A stretch of 64,000 nucleotides of DNA. Source: Bartonella sp. HY328. GTDB lineage: Bacteria > Pseudomonadota > Alphaproteobacteria > Rhizobiales > Rhizobiaceae. Where the stretch lies: contig NZ_CP104883.1 in NCBI RefSeq assembly GCF_025449335.1, positions 2,658,501 through 2,722,500 of the forward strand, given 5' to 3'. The notes beneath the pieces were generated by a model, which worked only from the letters and a program-made list of their open reading frames with translations, was not told where the DNA came from and searched no databases. The translations under genes and the position numbers were made by a program. This document shows, one piece after another, positions 16,209 to 24,945 of this stretch. Every line of letters starts with the position of its first letter. The first letter of the stretch is position 1.

Positions 16209-17285
16209 TTAAAAAGAAGGCTTAGCAATTGGCACTGGTACTTTCCAATCAGGCACCTGCCCTGCTTTTAAAACAGGTGGTGCGGCAAGCAAACGGACGG
16301 GAACTGCAGCAATATTATTTATATCTAATGCTGTCATAAAAGGCGAGGAAAACTGAATTTTCCCATCTTCATCGCGATATTGTAAACGCTCCTGCCAAGC
16401 GGTTTCAGTGCAAATCGTCTGGCGCAAATCCGTGGCTTGTGATAATTTGCTGCCATAGGGGCGCAATGTCACCAATGTTAATTGCTGCGAACCTGGGGTC
16501 TTAAAGCCATCATTTAATAATTGCGCAGATAAACCTTCTCTTTGATCAATTCGCTCTGCGCCAAGAACGACCGCGACAAGAATCCGCCCTTTTCGGGTTG
16601 CGGAAGCTGCAAGGTTAAAGCCAGAGGAACAGATAAAACCTGTCTTCATGCCATCTGCACCATTGAAACGGCCAATCAGATTATTAGTATTAGGCACTAA
16701 CTTAGCACCATTGCCATAATCGATGGCGGGGATATTGAAATAATGAGCATATTGCGGAAATTCACGGCGGATTTGCGCTGCTAATACCGCTAGATCACGA
16801 GCTGTTGAATAATTAGCAGGATCTGGCAAACCACTTGCATTAGCAAAGTGGCTACCGATCATGCCAATTCTTGTTGCTTCCGCATTCATGCGCGCAACAA
16901 AAGCTGCATCTGACCCTCCAATTGCGGTACCAATTGATGTGGCTATATCATTGGCTGACTTTACCATCATGATTTTCAAAGCCGTATCAAGAGTTAAGGT
17001 TGAGCCGGCCTTATAACCAGACTTACTTGGCGGCAATTGTGCAGCAGTTTGCGTGATACGAATAGGTGTTTCAAGATCGATTTCACCGCGTTGTAAAGCG
17101 CGAAATGTCACATAAGCGGTCATTAATTTAGTAAGAGACGCAGGATACCAGCGATCAAAGGCATCTTTATGAGCAAGTACCCGACCGGTCTGTGCATCCA
17201 CAACAATATATGGATTAGCAAAAGCGGAAGAAAAAGAAAAAGCAGCTAAGCCAAGCGATAAAATTAAAGCTAAAAATCTAAACAT
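16209..17285 (-). CDS. D-alanyl-D-alanine carboxypeptidase (S11 penicillin-binding protein)
   Basis: The 358-residue protein trims pentapeptide side chains of peptidoglycan in the periplasm. From the ATG at 17285 it has a signal peptide (MFRFLALILSLGLAAFSF, cleavage near SAFA-NPY), then the S11 catalytic motifs: S50-x-x-K53 in ASLTKLM, S110-A-N112 in KSANDIA, and K214-T-G in MKTGFICSSG. The C-terminal part (about 245-358) is a beta-rich domain with a Pro-rich end but no clear amphipathic anchor. A TTG at 17309 would add eight residues; the ATG gives a better signal peptide. It is monocistronic with its own terminator. Confidence 0.93.
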   Translation of the reverse strand: MFRFLALILSLGLAAFSFSSAFANPYIVVDAQTGRVLAHKDAFDRWYPASLTKLMTAYVTFRALQRGEIDLETPIRITQTAAQLPPSKSGYKAGSTLTLDTALKIMMVKSANDIATSIGTAIGGSDAAFVARMNAEATRIGMIGSHFANASGLPDPANYSTARDLAVLAAQIRREFPQYAHYFNIPAIDYGNGAKLVPNTNNLIGRFNGADGMKTGFICSSGFNLAASATRKGRILVAVVLGAERIDQREGLSAQLLNDGFKTPGSQQLTLVTLRPYGSKLSQATDLRQTICTETAWQERLQYRDEDGKIQFSSPFMTALDINNIAAVPVRLLAAPPVLKAGQVPDWKVPVPIAKPSF

Positions 17286-17900
17286 TAAACTATTTCCAAT
17301 TACCTTCAACGCATTTATTATAATTATTTGGTCGAAATGCCACTGACATAAATTTTTTATGTAATTACCTTAAAAACCATTTTAATAATTTATAAGATAT
17401 TTATGAAACGAATTTTTAAGTAAAATAACAAGAACCATAAGCACCATTTACTGCATTGCTTTACAATCCAACATTTCATCACGCAACAAAACTTTACTTT
17501 ATCGCGACTATAGGGCAAATGTGGCAATTATCTAACCAAAAGCCAGCAATAATGTATATTTGTTAATTTTTAGCCACCACTTAAGATTTGAAAACGCACA
17601 ATCAAACAAAAAACAGCAATAGCAATTGATTATAATCAATATTTTAGCAAGGTAAATATATTTGCTCTAAAAACAAGTAAAAAAGGACGCAAATCGAGTG
17701 AATTTTTGCATATTTATGCGCAAAATTAGTTGTTTTTTTGATGAAACATGCCAATATCTATAGTGTAAGGGCAGAAAAGTACAATAGCATTTGAGCTATA
17801 TAATGGGGATGGGAAGCAAAGCTAATCATCACCGTAAGTGGTAAAATGTTATCGACAAAAGATCTGACCATTATTGGTAAGCAGGTAAGGAGTCTTGCAA
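17286..17900. other. Divergent intergenic region: carboxypeptidase and universal stress protein
   Basis: This is an AT-rich divergent promoter region of about 600 bp. It contains an FNR/FixK-type box at 17626-17639. No gene was found. Confidence 0.5.
17626..17639. promoter_or_regulatory. FNR/FixK-type operator upstream of usp
   Basis: TTGAT-TATA-ATCAA is a perfect match to the anaerobox TTGAT-N4-ATCAA. It lies 262 bp before the usp start, so activation from a -41.5 position would imply a long leader. Universal stress genes are classic FixK/FNR targets in rhizobia. Confidence 0.55.
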
Positions 17901-18350
17901 ATGTATGAGAAAATTTTAGTTGCAACAGATGGGTCAGAACTTGCTGAAAAAGGCGTTGATGCAGCAATTGAGCTTGCAGTGAAAACAGGTGGTGAGTTAT
18001 TTATCGTAACCGTTACCAGTATGATGCCTTCTTATGGTATTGTTATGGGCGCAGAATGGGCATCAAGCCCTGGGGCTTTTGAAGATTTCCGTAAGGAAAT
18101 GGAATCAAGTGCAAAAAGGATTCTTGAATCTGCTTTGAATAAAGCCCATCAGCTTAATGTAAAAGCACAGGGTATCCATGCGGAAAATCAATTGGCAGCG
18201 GCTGGTATTGTTGATGCAGCCAATGAGCATGATGCAGATCTCATTATTGTTGCCTCCCATGGCCGGCGTGGTGTTAACCGTCTTATTCTTGGTAGCCAAG
18301 CCTCTGAAGTGATGGCGATGAGTGAACGCCCTGTTATGATCATTAAATAA
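17901..18350 (+). CDS. Universal stress protein, UspA family
   Basis: The 149-residue single-domain Usp starts MYEKILVATDGSELAEKGVD, with the family's conserved Asp in VATDGS, and ends with ADLIIVASHGRRGVNRLILGS, then SEVM...PVMIIK, which contains the GxxG-x-GS ATP-binding loop. It is cytoplasmic, with a role in stress or low-oxygen survival inferred from the family. GGAG lies 8 bases before the ATG at 17901, so this start is preferred over a TTG at 17895. It is monocistronic, with an FNR-like box upstream and a terminator downstream. Confidence 0.93.
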   Translation: MYEKILVATDGSELAEKGVDAAIELAVKTGGELFIVTVTSMMPSYGIVMGAEWASSPGAFEDFRKEMESSAKRILESALNKAHQLNVKAQGIHAENQLAAAGIVDAANEHDADLIIVASHGRRGVNRLILGSQASEVMAMSERPVMIIK

Positions 18351-18377
18351 AAATATTTAATTTAAATATTTGATTTT

Positions 18378-18412
18378 AAAGCGCTGTTATTTAGATATAG
18401 CAGCGCTTTTTG
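18378..18412 (+). terminator. Rho-independent terminator after usp
   Basis: AAAGCGCTG and CAGCGCTTT pair, followed by TT, 28 bp after the stop. The stem is GC-rich and the T-run is TTTTT. Confidence 0.8.
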
Positions 18413-18460
18413 CTGGTATGAAGCATATTTATCAATTTATTCCATCAGTTATTTAAATAT

Positions 18461-18495
18461 AAAAAGCAGCGCTGCATGATGCAAACGCTGCTTTA
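18461..18495 (-). terminator. Rho-independent terminator after glycine-zipper lipoprotein
   Basis: On the minus strand AAAGCAGCG pairs with CGCTGCTTT (an inner TGCAT/TGCA is also possible), followed by TT. It lies 24 bp after the gene's stop. Confidence 0.8.
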
Positions 18496-18518
18496 ATATT
18501 TTCAACTAAAATAAGTTA

Positions 18519-18803
18519 TTAGTTGCAAGGCGCTTGATATACGCGGCCATAAGCATCGCGATAGTTACAATATTGAACACCATTACGTGTTTGGGCTACA
18601 CCAAGAAGGGTACCTGCAGCGCCACCAATAGCTGCACCAGCAAGCGCGCCACGACCAGAACCAGTAATCGCACCACCGGCAAGCGCACCAAGCGCTGCAC
18701 CACCCACACCATAACCAGCAGTACGCTGTTCTTGCTGGGTACAACCAACTGCTGCAAAACCCATAATTGCGGTAACAGCGATAACTGAAATACGTTTCAA
18801 CAT
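18519..18803 (-). CDS. Glycine-zipper lipoprotein
   Basis: The 94-residue protein has a lipoprotein signal (MLKRISVIAVTAIMGFAAVG before the lipobox Cys at 21), then a glycine-zipper stretch (about 31-68: GYGVGGAALGALAGGAITG, then GRGALAGAAIGGAAG), and a short C-terminal tail with two Cys (YCNYRDAYGRVYQAPC). Such proteins sit in the outer membrane or periplasm; the zipper may insert in membrane or oligomerise. The start at 18803 is set by GAGAGAGG upstream; a longer frame begins at 18845 but would spoil the signal peptide. It is followed by a terminator. Function is unknown. Confidence 0.85.
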   Translation of the reverse strand: MLKRISVIAVTAIMGFAAVGCTQQEQRTAGYGVGGAALGALAGGAITGSGRGALAGAAIGGAAGTLLGVAQTRNGVQYCNYRDAYGRVYQAPCN

Positions 18804-19013
18804 AATAAATACCTCTCTCAAATCAATATCTGATTTCACCATCATGTGTTGATAATACGGCTAAAACAAGACAGAATAAATAGCCAATCAGTCAACTTTT
18901 TTGTTACCATGAAATCATGCTTTATCCCAAACTTAATCTATAAGTGATGAACAATTGATGAATAAGTATGATATGTTGCAAATATTGGCGAGTTAAAAGC
19001 AATAGTCAGCTAA

Positions 19014-19646
19014 TTATTCGTTCAAATTAGCAATAAGAATACCAGATCCGCTTTCAAATGAAACAAAAAGCGTTCCTTTAACCCTATTGGATAAAGTAAG
19101 CGAAGAGCCAAAATCCAATTGCGCATTTTGCAATTGCCACTGGGCGCCTTGAATGGAAAATTCTGACATTTGCGAAAATGCAATGATGCTAAACAGCGTA
19201 TCATTAGGCAAATCAAGCGCATAATCGCCCGGCGCAAGAGGAACCCCCTCCTCTGTGCCACTTGTCAATAAAATTTTGATACCCTTTTGCGCCATAGCCG
19301 CAGCCATAGTCATATGCAGCAATGCATGATCACTGCGACTACCACCAAAAGCACCACATAATATTATTTCATCTGCCCCTTCAGCCAAAGCAACATGAAC
19401 GGCAATTTCACCATCCGTCATGTCTTTTTCAACGGGATAAGATTGACGACGAAGTTCACTATAACGGGCAAAATCAGCTTCTTGGGTCGAATCAAAATCA
19501 CCTAACCATAAGAAAGGTTCAACACCCAATGTTTCAGCATGTCGAATACCACTATCAGCAGCAATAATAGTACTCCCAGCAATTTGCCCCATCAATCGCG
19601 GCGTTACTTCTAACTGCCCACCAAGAAGGATTGTAATTTTTTTCAT
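19014..19646 (-). CDS. thiN: Thiamine pyrophosphokinase
   Basis: The 210-residue enzyme makes thiamine diphosphate from thiamine and ATP. Recognised motifs: AADSGIRHAETLGVEP (about 30-45), LGDFDSTQEADF (48-59, the Asp-rich active site), YPVEKDMTDGEIAV (70-83) and GAFGGSRSDHALLHM (98-112). A C-terminal beta domain (about 130-210, with GSSLTLSNRV) fits the thiamin-binding fold. The gene stands alone with no thiamine synthesis genes nearby, suggesting use of imported thiamine. No TPP riboswitch was seen upstream. Confidence 0.93.
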   Translation of the reverse strand: MKKITILLGGQLEVTPRLMGQIAGSTIIAADSGIRHAETLGVEPFLWLGDFDSTQEADFARYSELRRQSYPVEKDMTDGEIAVHVALAEGADEIILCGAFGGSRSDHALLHMTMAAAMAQKGIKILLTSGTEEGVPLAPGDYALDLPNDTLFSIIAFSQMSEFSIQGAQWQLQNAQLDFGSSLTLSNRVKGTLFVSFESGSGILIANLNE

Positions 19647-19808
19647 TTTTAGCCTTGATTGAAATTTGCGTTGCAGTCTTAAATAGAATAATCTATTTAA
19701 TCTTATAAAGACAAAAAAACACTGCGCAAATAAAAAAACAATTTACTTTTAAAATCTTACATTTAATTGCAAATGAAAATTTGTAGCGCTATCTGTATCC
19801 CAAAAAGC

Positions 19809-20106
19809 AAATATGCATTTTTAAAAAATCAACTAGATAAGCAAAAGCTATATCAAAAACTTGGGAATAATTTCCTTGGGAATTTAGCGAGATAAATAGT
19901 CGTACATCTACAACCATCATTTTCGAATGATGCGACCAAAATATCAGTAAATGGTTAAGTGATATAAGAACAAGCTTAATCATTGATGGCTATGCGTATT
20001 TGCTGGGCGCGTTGGATGAAGATTACTTCGACGTGACTGTTATGATAACAACACAGAACACCAAGAGCATTTTAATAATGCTTACTATATTTGGTTAACA
20101 GACTGA
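19809..20106 (+). pseudogene. Decayed gene fragment, unknown family
   Basis: Successive frames carry protein-like pieces separated by stops or a frameshift: KNQLDKQKLYQKLGNNFLGN, then ISKWLSDIRTSLIIDGYAYL with LGALDEDYFDVT, then (another frame) YDNNTEHQEHFNNAYYIWLT ending at TGA 20104-20106. The pieces are acidic and follow one another on the plus strand. I could not identify the family. Confidence 0.45.
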
Positions 20107-20254
20107 CAATTCAATTATTTTTTAGAATATCGGTTAGTGTCAGATTTATATGAGCTCATATCAAACATTGCCAGCAAAACCAATTTTTTTGCAATGCTAA
20201 TTAAAGCCAATATTTTTGTTACAGCAGTTTAACTATCGTTATGAAAATCGAGAT

Positions 20255-20314
20255 AAAAAAAACGCGCCAGAATAGGTGTGATAAATTGGAGCTTATACAT
20301 AAACATTCTGGCGC
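20255..20314 (-). terminator. Terminator downstream of zinT
   Basis: CGCGCCAGAAT pairs perfectly with ATTCTGGCGCG across a 31-base loop; on the minus strand it is followed by TTTTTTTTATC. The long loop is unusual. Confidence 0.7.
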
Positions 20315-20369
20315 GCGCCGATCATGGGAATGATCATGATCGGAAAACTTTTAAATCAGCTTAGCAACT

Positions 20370-21074
20370 TTAATGGGCAAGCATTTCATCAGCAATTTGC
20401 TTGGCATTTAATGATGAATGGTAATAGGTTGGCCAATGATCCATTTCTTTTAGCAATTCAGCGCGGTCATTACCCATGTAAAGATGGTAATGTTCCGCTT
20501 TCGCTGGGAAAATACCATGATCGCTAAATTGGATAAATTGTGGTGCATCTGCATCGCCAGAGGTTTTCTTGAAAATAAACCTTACACCGCGATTGCCCTT
20601 TTTATAGGTAAGTATTTCGTGACCATCATTTGCGTAATCACCGCTATAAGATTTACCATCCTTATAATAGGTAACCTTACTGCCATCAATAACAATACGA
20701 TTAATATCGGTATTATAACCTGTTTTATAATAATCACGATATTCCTCAATTGTTTGGGGGCCTTTTTTCGCTTTGGCTTCCAAAACAGATTCAAGCGAAC
20801 CATCCATCAAATACGGATAAACGGACTGCCAATCACCATCCCAATCAGTAAGTTCGCGCGCTTTTACTTGGTCATCTTTAAAATAGCCCTTATAAATTGG
20901 ATCACTGTGGCCGTGCTCTTCATCATGCGCATGGGCGTGCGAATGTTCGTGAGCATGATCATGTTCTGCGGCTGCAACCTGCTGCGCGCCACTATTTGCA
21001 AAACTGGCAACTGGAGTTAAAAGAAGTGCTGTTGCACCAAATGCACCCACGCATTTTGAAATAATATCAGACAT
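20370..21074 (-). CDS. zinT: Periplasmic metal-binding protein ZinT
   Basis: ZinT binds zinc (and cadmium) in the periplasm and helps the ZnuABC importer under zinc starvation. From the ATG at 21074 the 234-residue protein has a signal peptide ending near SFANSG, a His-rich linker (EHDHAHEHSHAHAHDEEHGH) and the ZinT domain: DWDGDWQSVYPYLMDGSL, FQ-type KGNRGVRFIFKK, FSDHGIFPAKAEHYHLYMGN and DHWPTYY. The family's three zinc-binding His in the HxHxY region are present. The start is set by AGAGG about 9 bases upstream; earlier ATGs at 21092 and 21098 would push the signal peptide inward. A Zur-like palindrome lies upstream. No znuABC is adjacent. Confidence 0.94.
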   Translation of the reverse strand: MSDIISKCVGAFGATALLLTPVASFANSGAQQVAAAEHDHAHEHSHAHAHDEEHGHSDPIYKGYFKDDQVKARELTDWDGDWQSVYPYLMDGSLESVLEAKAKKGPQTIEEYRDYYKTGYNTDINRIVIDGSKVTYYKDGKSYSGDYANDGHEILTYKKGNRGVRFIFKKTSGDADAPQFIQFSDHGIFPAKAEHYHLYMGNDRAELLKEMDHWPTYYHSSLNAKQIADEMLAH

Positions 21075-21116
21075 AAACCAAGCCTCTTTCATAAACAAAA
21101 AACTGCGACAAACTAA

Positions 21117-21133
21117 ATGTTATAAAATAACAT
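21117..21133. promoter_or_regulatory. Zur-like operator upstream of zinT
   Basis: ATGTTAT-AAA-ATAACAT is a perfect 7-3-7 inverted repeat, 43 bp before the zinT start, and the following CATAACATGTTTATG forms an overlapping second half-site pair. This resembles the TGTTAT/ATAACA Zur boxes of alphaproteobacteria. Confidence 0.5.
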
Positions 21134-21219
21134 AACATGTTTATGTCATGAAATTTCTTTTGGCAAGAGCGAACATAGTATTTTTTTAACGAACACATGT
21201 TTTTTTAAATCTATGAACA

Positions 21220-21519
21220 ATGAAAGTGAAGCTAAAAGGAATGCCGTGCGACGCGGAACAAAATTATAAATAAGAATTGTATTATTATTATTGATGACAA
21301 TGCTAAATTTAAATTAAACGGCTAGCTTTAGCTTTCCGTAATAACAATTGCTTTGCAAAAGCATTTAATAAAGAATGGGTTATTTCAAATTAGCAAACAC
21401 ATATTTATGATGGCTGCACTGTTGAAGATGTCGATATTTATCATAGCTATGATTTAACTATTAATGAAAACTTACCACAAGTTTCAGAAATAATGTCTGG
21501 CAATCAACGCCTTTATTAA
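21220..21519 (+). pseudogene. Decayed gene fragment upstream of zinT, unknown family
   Basis: The plus strand has protein-like pieces broken by stops: a short MKVKLKGMPCDAEQNYK piece, then FAKAFNKEWVISN, a TAG, and in the same frame THIYDGCTVEDVDIYHSYDL, then INENLPQVSEIMSGNQRLY ending at TAA 21517-21519. This looks like a gene that has decayed. The family was not recognised. Confidence 0.4.
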
Positions 21520-21557
21520 ATTCCAATTAAATTTTTAAACATGAAAAATAGATACTG

Positions 21558-21592
21558 CTTTGGAAAGCGTGATTTTGATACGCTTTCCAAAG
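21558..21592 (-). terminator. Strong hairpin downstream of etfA
   Basis: A perfect 13-bp stem (CTTTGGAAAGCGT / ACGCTTTCCAAAG) with a 9-base loop begins 20 bp after the etfA stop. No T-run follows directly on the minus strand, so it may protect the 3' end rather than terminate. Confidence 0.55.
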
Positions 21593-21611
21593 AGCTAAAA
21601 TGGATTAAAGC

Positions 21612-22544
21612 TTAAAGTAGGTCATTTAGCTTTGGTACAATATCAAATAAGTCACCAACCAAAGCGTAATCTGCGATCTGCATGATTGGTGCTTCTTCGT
21701 CCTTATTAATCGCAACAATAATGCCTGAATCTTTCATACCAGCCAAATGTTGTATAGCCCCGGAAATACCAATTGCAATGTAAAGTGCAGGTGCAACAAC
21801 CTTACCCGTTTGGCCGACCTGCCAATCATTAGGGGCATAACCAGCATCAACCGCCGCACGACTTGCCCCAATTGCAGCACCTAATTTATCAGCAAGCGGC
21901 AATAATAACTGCATGAACTGCTCTTCTGAACCAAAGGCGCGCCCACCTGACACAATAACTTTAGCAGAGGTGAGTTCAGGACGCTCATTAGCCGTAACGT
22001 CGGCCTTGATAAACTGCGACAAGCCTTTATCTTCCGGCGGCCCAACCGCTTCAATTCTGGCATTGCCATTTTCTTCAATAACACCACTAAAAGCGGTTGT
22101 GCGCACAGTGATAACCTTTTTATCCTCATCGCTTTTTACCGTCTCAATAGCGTTACCAGCATAGATTGGGCGCTTAAATGTGCAGCTATCAACCACTTCT
22201 ACAATGTCTGAAATCTGCATCACATCAAGCAAAGCGGCAACGCGCGGCAATATATTTTTACCCCTAGAGGTTGCTGGGCTCAGCAAATAATCATAAAAAT
22301 TACTGCGTGATAGCATGAGATCGGCAACAGGCTCTGCCAACTGGTGCTCAAGATGGGGCGCATCCCCTACCAATACAGCTCTAACCCCAGATAATTTAGC
22401 AGCAGCAGCAGCAATATTACCAACATTATGTCCGGCAACTAAAATATCAATATCACCACCGATTTTTTGCGCAGCAAGCAATGTCTTTGCGGTTTGTTCG
22501 GAAAGGTTCACACTATCATGTTCAGCTAAAATAAGAATCGCCAT
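21612..22544 (-). CDS. etfA: Electron transfer flavoprotein alpha subunit
   Basis: EtfA binds FAD and carries electrons from acyl-CoA and related dehydrogenases to ETF:quinone oxidoreductase. The 310-residue protein starts MAILILAEHDSVNLSEQT, and its C-terminal FAD domain shows VSGGRAFGSEEQFM, ASRAAVDAGYAPNDWQVGQT, PALYIAIGISGAIQHLAGM and NKDEEAPIMQIADYALVGDL, all standard. The start at 22544 is set by AAGGAAGGG; the frame upstream to 22577 overlaps the end of etfB. It lies directly downstream of etfB on the same strand. Confidence 0.97.
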   Translation of the reverse strand: MAILILAEHDSVNLSEQTAKTLLAAQKIGGDIDILVAGHNVGNIAAAAAKLSGVRAVLVGDAPHLEHQLAEPVADLMLSRSNFYDYLLSPATSRGKNILPRVAALLDVMQISDIVEVVDSCTFKRPIYAGNAIETVKSDEDKKVITVRTTAFSGVIEENGNARIEAVGPPEDKGLSQFIKADVTANERPELTSAKVIVSGGRAFGSEEQFMQLLLPLADKLGAAIGASRAAVDAGYAPNDWQVGQTGKVVAPALYIAIGISGAIQHLAGMKDSGIIVAINKDEEAPIMQIADYALVGDLFDIVPKLNDLL

Positions 22545-22557
22545 TTTTTTCCCTTCC

Positions 22558-23307
22558 TTAAAAAATTCCAGCTTCATTTTTTAGTTTAGCCACCAGCTCT
22601 TCGGCGCTTGCAACTTTGATGCCAGCTTTGCGCCCTTGCGGCTCTTCAACATTTAAAATACTTAGCCGTGGGCTTGCATCAATACCAAGTTCTTCAAGAC
22701 TGGTTTCATCAATCGTTTTTTTCTTAGCCTTCATGATATTAGGAAGAGAAGCATAACGGGGTTCATTCAAGCGAAGATCAACGGTTAAAACAGCTGGCAG
22801 CGTCACTGCAATTGTTTCAATACCACTATCCACCTCGCGAGCAACAATTGCCTTTTCTCCGGCAATTTCCAGTTTAGATGCAAAAGTTGCTTGTGGCCAT
22901 GCTAATAATGCAGCAAGCATTTGCCCCGTTTGATTGCTATCATCATCAATTGCTTGTTTACCAAGAAAAACCATATCAGGCTTTTCATTTTCAGTGACGG
23001 CCTTTACCGCTTTAGCTACATTTAATGGCTCAACAACACTACCGGTTTTAACCAAAATAGCGCGGTCTGCGCCCATCGCAAGGCCTGTACGCAAAACATC
23101 TTGGGCAGCTTGTGGACCAACTGACAACAAAATCACTTCATTAAAAACACCAGCTTCCTTTTGACGGATAGCTTCTTCTACCGCAATCTCGTCAAATGGA
23201 TTCATCGACATTTTGACATTAGCAAGATCAACACCTGAACCGTCGCTTTTTACACGGACTTTAACATTATAATCTACGACACGCTTCACACAGACCAAAA
23301 CCTTCAT
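22558..23307 (-). CDS. etfB: Electron transfer flavoprotein beta subunit
   Basis: The 249-residue EtfB pairs with EtfA and binds AMP. It starts MKVLVCVKRVVDYNVKVRVK and carries NPFDEIAVEEAIRQKEAG, FLGKQAIDDDSNQTGQMLAA (AMP-binding) and VTLPAVLTVDLRLNEPRYAS, the family signature. The start at 23307 is supported by AAGGA about 10 bases upstream; the open frame extends to 23391 without a better start. The etfB-etfA pair is co-oriented with a 13-bp gap. Confidence 0.97.
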   Translation of the reverse strand: MKVLVCVKRVVDYNVKVRVKSDGSGVDLANVKMSMNPFDEIAVEEAIRQKEAGVFNEVILLSVGPQAAQDVLRTGLAMGADRAILVKTGSVVEPLNVAKAVKAVTENEKPDMVFLGKQAIDDDSNQTGQMLAALLAWPQATFASKLEIAGEKAIVAREVDSGIETIAVTLPAVLTVDLRLNEPRYASLPNIMKAKKKTIDETSLEELGIDASPRLSILNVEEPQGRKAGIKVASAEELVAKLKNEAGIF

Positions 23308-23949
23308 GCTGGCATTATCCTTTCCAATTTGAGTGTATCTAATGCACCAGAATGTAAAGCTTATTGAAAAACACTCCGATTTAAGGCGCATACAACACCC
23401 AAGAAAAATCTTTAAATATAAAACCTACTAAACCTATTCTGATACCCTATGTAAAGCGCGAAATATCTCTTTACCAAACTCTTTTTGAACAAATTTACCA
23501 TTTAGTGCGCGGCTTTAAGCAATTTTCGTAATTATTTGGGTTAACAATAGGAAAATATAGCTATTTAAAATAGGAGATTTTATTTTGCAGACTAAAAAAC
23601 ACTATCTAAAGAAAAATTATTTTGCCGGAAAACTAATTTATTTAACATTAATCAAGTGATTTAGCATTTAAAATTAAACTAATAAACTGTAAGAATGCAA
23701 ATAGGAATAAAGGCAAAAAAATAAATATATTGTATATTCTTTAGGTAGTGTATATATAAAAATATTTTAAATTAATAACTCACATTTTATTGTTTAAATC
23801 TTTTAATATTAAATAAAACTATTTCGTTTTATTAAATTTAAATGATATAATTTCATTTAATTCAGTTACCATCTAAGTAAATCAATATTTTTTCTATTTG
23901 AATGTTCTTCATGTAAAACGCATTCTATTAAATCAGGATTTATTCATTT
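23308..23949. other. Divergent intergenic region etfB/oxyR
   Basis: This is very AT-rich (about 640 bp) between divergent genes, so it must carry both promoters. I see no gene, clear operator or stable hairpin. Confidence 0.4.
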
Positions 23950-24873
23950 ATGTTTACTATAAGACAAATGCGTTATTTTGAGGCTTTGGCTAACACTCGT
24001 CATTTTGGTGCAGCGGCGGACAAGGTTGGCGTTTCCCAACCAGCTTTATCAGTGCAAATTGCGGAGATGGAAAAATCTATAGGCCTTTTGCTTTTTGAAC
24101 GTATGCCAAAAGGCGTTATATTAACAACTACTGGACGCGACTTTTTGCCAATTATTCGTTCTATATTGAAGCAAATGAAAACACTTGATGAGATGTCCTC
24201 ACTGTATCGCGGTCCGTTTCATGGAATTTTACGTATTGGTATTATTCCCACTCTCGCCCCGTATCTTCTACCTAGCCTTTTACCAGTCATCAAACAAAAC
24301 TACCCCAATCTTTCATTAGAATTACGTGAAGCGAAAACAACGACATTAGCAAGTGAATTAGCGATCGGCAATTTAGATTTAGCATTAGCTGCCGAACCTT
24401 TTCCTATAGATGCAGTAAAATCTAAACACTTATTTTCTGATCCGTTTTACCTTGGCACTTCAAAACAAGAGCAGCGTTACGATAACGGCGTAGATAATGT
24501 CGATGATATAGATATTACACAATTACTCCTGCTTGAAGAAGGCCATTGTTTACGTGATCAAGCGCTTGATATTTGCAGCACCAATAATTATTTGCAAGAA
24601 TATGGCGCAACCAGTCTTACCACGCTATTGCAATTAGTTGCTAATGATTTTGGCGTAACGCTAATTCCACAAATTGCTTGTATCGATGATAGTAATTTAA
24701 AAAATTTGAAAATTTTAAATTTCAAACATAGTCATCCTAAACGTGACATTTCATTATTTTGGCGAGAGCGCAGTCCTCGTGATAAGGAATATGAACAATT
24801 TGCTCAAATTTTGATTAATATGGTAAAGCCACTACAAAAAAAAGCAAATCAAAATATACTACTACAGGAATAA
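23950..24873 (+). CDS. oxyR: OxyR-type hydrogen peroxide-sensing LysR regulator
   Basis: The 307-residue LysR regulator has the N-terminal winged-helix domain (IRQMRYFEALANTRHFGAAA, VSQPALSVQIAEMEKSIG) and a substrate domain containing GHCLRDQALDIC. The two Cys (C200 and C209) match the peroxide-reactive C199/C208 pair of OxyR, including spacing and the CLRDQ context, so it is called OxyR rather than a generic LysR protein. It would activate peroxide-defence genes. No catalase or ahpC gene is adjacent. It converges on the smaller adhesin gene. Confidence 0.9.
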   Translation: MFTIRQMRYFEALANTRHFGAAADKVGVSQPALSVQIAEMEKSIGLLLFERMPKGVILTTTGRDFLPIIRSILKQMKTLDEMSSLYRGPFHGILRIGIIPTLAPYLLPSLLPVIKQNYPNLSLELREAKTTTLASELAIGNLDLALAAEPFPIDAVKSKHLFSDPFYLGTSKQEQRYDNGVDNVDDIDITQLLLLEEGHCLRDQALDICSTNNYLQEYGATSLTTLLQLVANDFGVTLIPQIACIDDSNLKNLKILNFKHSHPKRDISLFWRERSPRDKEYEQFAQILINMVKPLQKKANQNILLQE

Positions 24874-24945
24874 TGCCTTTAGTTAAGCTGATGAATAATT
24901 TTGCTTAAAAGTGCAAATTGAAAGCACATCTTATTTAGATTTATC

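Larger units (their letters stand above)
19647..20369. other. Intergenic region with a decayed gene and hairpins
   Basis: It holds a likely pseudogene (19809-20106, plus strand), the zinT terminator (20255-20314), and a separate palindromic hairpin at 20318-20343 (CCGATCATG / CATGATCGG). Confidence 0.5.

Noticed and set aside
19647..19700. A TPP riboswitch before the thiamine pyrophosphokinase gene
   Set aside because: The conserved CTGAGA and ACCTGA elements are absent from the upstream sequence.
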